Made by a program: the position numbers and the translations under genes
Assembly (NCBI GenBank): GCA_009774255.1
Contig: VSNK01000190.1
Span: 1 to 5,380 of the forward strand
Reading direction: 5' to 3'
Source: Faecalicatena sp.
GTDB lineage: Bacteria; Bacillota; Clostridia; Lachnospirales; Lachnospiraceae
Length of the DNA: 5,380 nt
Shown: piece by piece, positions 4,358-5,380 of the stretch
Numbering within the stretch: the stretch's first letter is position 1
Layout of the letters: each line of letters begins with the position of its first letter
The notes under the pieces: model-generated
Seen by the model: the letters and a program-made list of their open reading frames with translations, nothing else
Databases searched by the model: none
Told to the model about the DNA's origin: nothing

Positions 4358-5380
4358 CTACACCCCGATCGTATCCACCACCGTCATCTTCCGGATCTGC
4401 GCTGCCGGCCCGGCGACTGCCGCGCAGACAGCGCAGATCATGATCAGCAGGATGACCAGCATTTCCCATACCGGAAGGCTCCACGCTTTTCCCCAGCGTG
4501 AGGTCACAAGCGACAGGAACAGCAGCCTGTTCAGCGGCAGCCCGGTGGCGCATCCGAGCAGCGCTCCAAAAGCCGTATAGGTCAGGGTTTCGCCCGCGAT
4601 CATCCGGACCACCTGCCGGACGCTCATCCCGATCGCCCGCATGGCGCCGTATTCTCTCATCCGCGCGGACACTCCCATAGAGATACAATTGATGATATTG
4701 AAAAAGGAGATCAGGGCAATCACACCGAGGAATCCATAGAGGAACACGGACATGGAATAGCTTGCCCCTTTGACCTCCTGATTGCCGATCCGTTTGTCGG
4801 AATATGCAAAGCCGCCTTCACACGCCTGCTCGCATACCCGCCGGATTTCCTGCACCTGCGTGTCGCCGATGTTTGGTTCCAGCTGGATATCAAGCACGGC
4901 ATATCCCGCTTCCCCGGTCAGCTTTTGAAAATATTCCTCCGAGCAGATCACCATGCCTGCCGAAATTTCCGTATTGCCGGATTTCCCATAAGAAAACGGA
5001 ACATCCCCCAGCACTCCCACCACAGGAACCTCCTGCTCCTTTCCGCCGGCGGACACCAGGATACTGCTTCCGGGCTGCATCGTATATTCCTCCCGGAACA
5101 CGGCCAGCACGCCTTTTCCGTTCATTGCGTCCTCCAGGCTGCCTTCCATCATGGATTTCTCTGCCCATTGGAACTGCTGTTCTTCATAGGAAATGACATC
5201 CAGTGTCTTCTCGTCTGCCGTCGTGGTAAGTTCCGCGTAGCTTCTCCCGAAGGCACGCTTCACTCCCGGATAGTCTGCAAGTTCTTCGTCCAGCCCTGAC
5301 GGAATCTGGTTCGAATAATCCTCTTTGTAAATGTTAATATCCGGCGCCGACGGACGCAGCGGCGTGATCGCATGATGCAT
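4358..5380 (-). CDS. FtsX/MacB-type ABC transporter permease, C-terminal part (gene continues past the right edge)
   Basis: The C-terminal 340 residues of an integral membrane permease. The reading frame is open to the right edge; the methionine codon at 5378-5380 is probably internal, since no N-terminal membrane segment precedes the extracytoplasmic region (window residues about 1-205). Three membrane segments follow at about 209-232, 262-288 and 305-326. Between the first two is the FtsX-family cytoplasmic loop ARMREYGAMRAIGMS (239-253), and the protein ends in the typical IRKMTVVDTIGV. Family members work with an ATPase subunit, usually encoded next to them, in export of peptides, drugs or lipids, or in mechanotransmission; the substrate here cannot be told. 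The partner ATPase is expected to the right, outside the window. The region is visibly more GC-rich than the AlkZ-EVE operon. The TAG stop abuts the 36-bp tandem repeat. Confidence 0.93.
   Translation of the reverse strand: MHHAITPLRPSAPDINIYKEDYSNQIPSGLDEELADYPGVKRAFGRSYAELTTTADEKTLDVISYEEQQFQWAEKSMMEGSLEDAMNGKGVLAVFREEYTMQPGSSILVSAGGKEQEVPVVGVLGDVPFSYGKSGNTEISAGMVICSEEYFQKLTGEAGYAVLDIQLEPNIGDTQVQEIRRVCEQACEGGFAYSDKRIGNQEVKGASYSMSVFLYGFLGVIALISFFNIINCISMGVSARMREYGAMRAIGMSVRQVVRMIAGETLTYTAFGALLGCATGLPLNRLLFLSLVTSRWGKAWSLPVWEMLVILLIMICAVCAAVAGPAAQIRKMTVVDTIGV

Noticed and set aside
4136..4501. Pro-rich plus-strand open frame over the tandem repeat
   Set aside because: It overlaps the ATPase end and the antisense of the permease, and its repetitive content comes from the 36-bp units. 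No homology is recognised.
4089..4688. A 199-codon minus-strand frame spanning the permease 3' end, the tandem repeat and the ATPase 3' end
   Set aside because: Most of it is a shifted-frame shadow of two well-supported genes. Only the repeat part shows a hint of coding, and that is reported as a finding.
4804..5299. Plus-strand open frames opposite the permease
   Set aside because: Their His/Pro/Arg-rich translations are typical complements of a GC-rich gene.

Overview
The window looks like chromosomal DNA from a Gram-positive anaerobe of the Clostridia, most likely Lachnospiraceae-like. This is an inference from the strong Shine-Dalgarno sites, the U-tailed intrinsic terminator, the AAA-ATPase/PD-(D/E)XK family that is common in gut Firmicutes, and the style of the proteins. 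No rRNA, tRNA, CRISPR array or transposase gene is visible.

Layout. Positions 1-98 are non-coding, with a possible leftward promoter. Positions 99-2437 hold a compact two-gene leftward operon. A near-consensus sigma-A promoter (2409-2437) gives a leader of about 170 nt containing a 16-bp hairpin. The leader is followed by an AlkZ-related protein fused to an EVE-like PUA-fold domain (1082-2233). Three bases further on comes an ArsR-type winged-helix regulator with a long C-terminal putative sensor domain (149-1069). A clean intrinsic terminator closes the operon at 99-128. Divergently transcribed is a stand-alone AAA-ATPase-like/PD-(D/E)XK protein (2575-4152). It has a perfect Shine-Dalgarno site and is followed by a GC-rich hairpin. 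Facing it on the minus strand is the C-terminal part of an FtsX/MacB-type ABC permease (4358 to beyond the right edge), in a more GC-rich stretch. Between the convergent genes lies a 36-bp tandem repeat that abuts the permease stop codon.

How the genes may work together. The clearest unit is the leftward pair: a protein combining a DNA-glycosylase-related region with a likely modified-base reader, translationally coupled to a helix-turn-helix regulator with its own sensor-like domain. A response to altered nucleic acids or to a small ligand is a reasonable hypothesis, but nothing in the sequence proves it. The ATPase/nuclease-like gene and the permease appear to be independent neighbours. The most unexplained items are the AlkZ-EVE fusion and its ArsR partner, the leader hairpin next to a possibly truncated reading frame, and the repeat after the permease, whose variation keeps codon phase.
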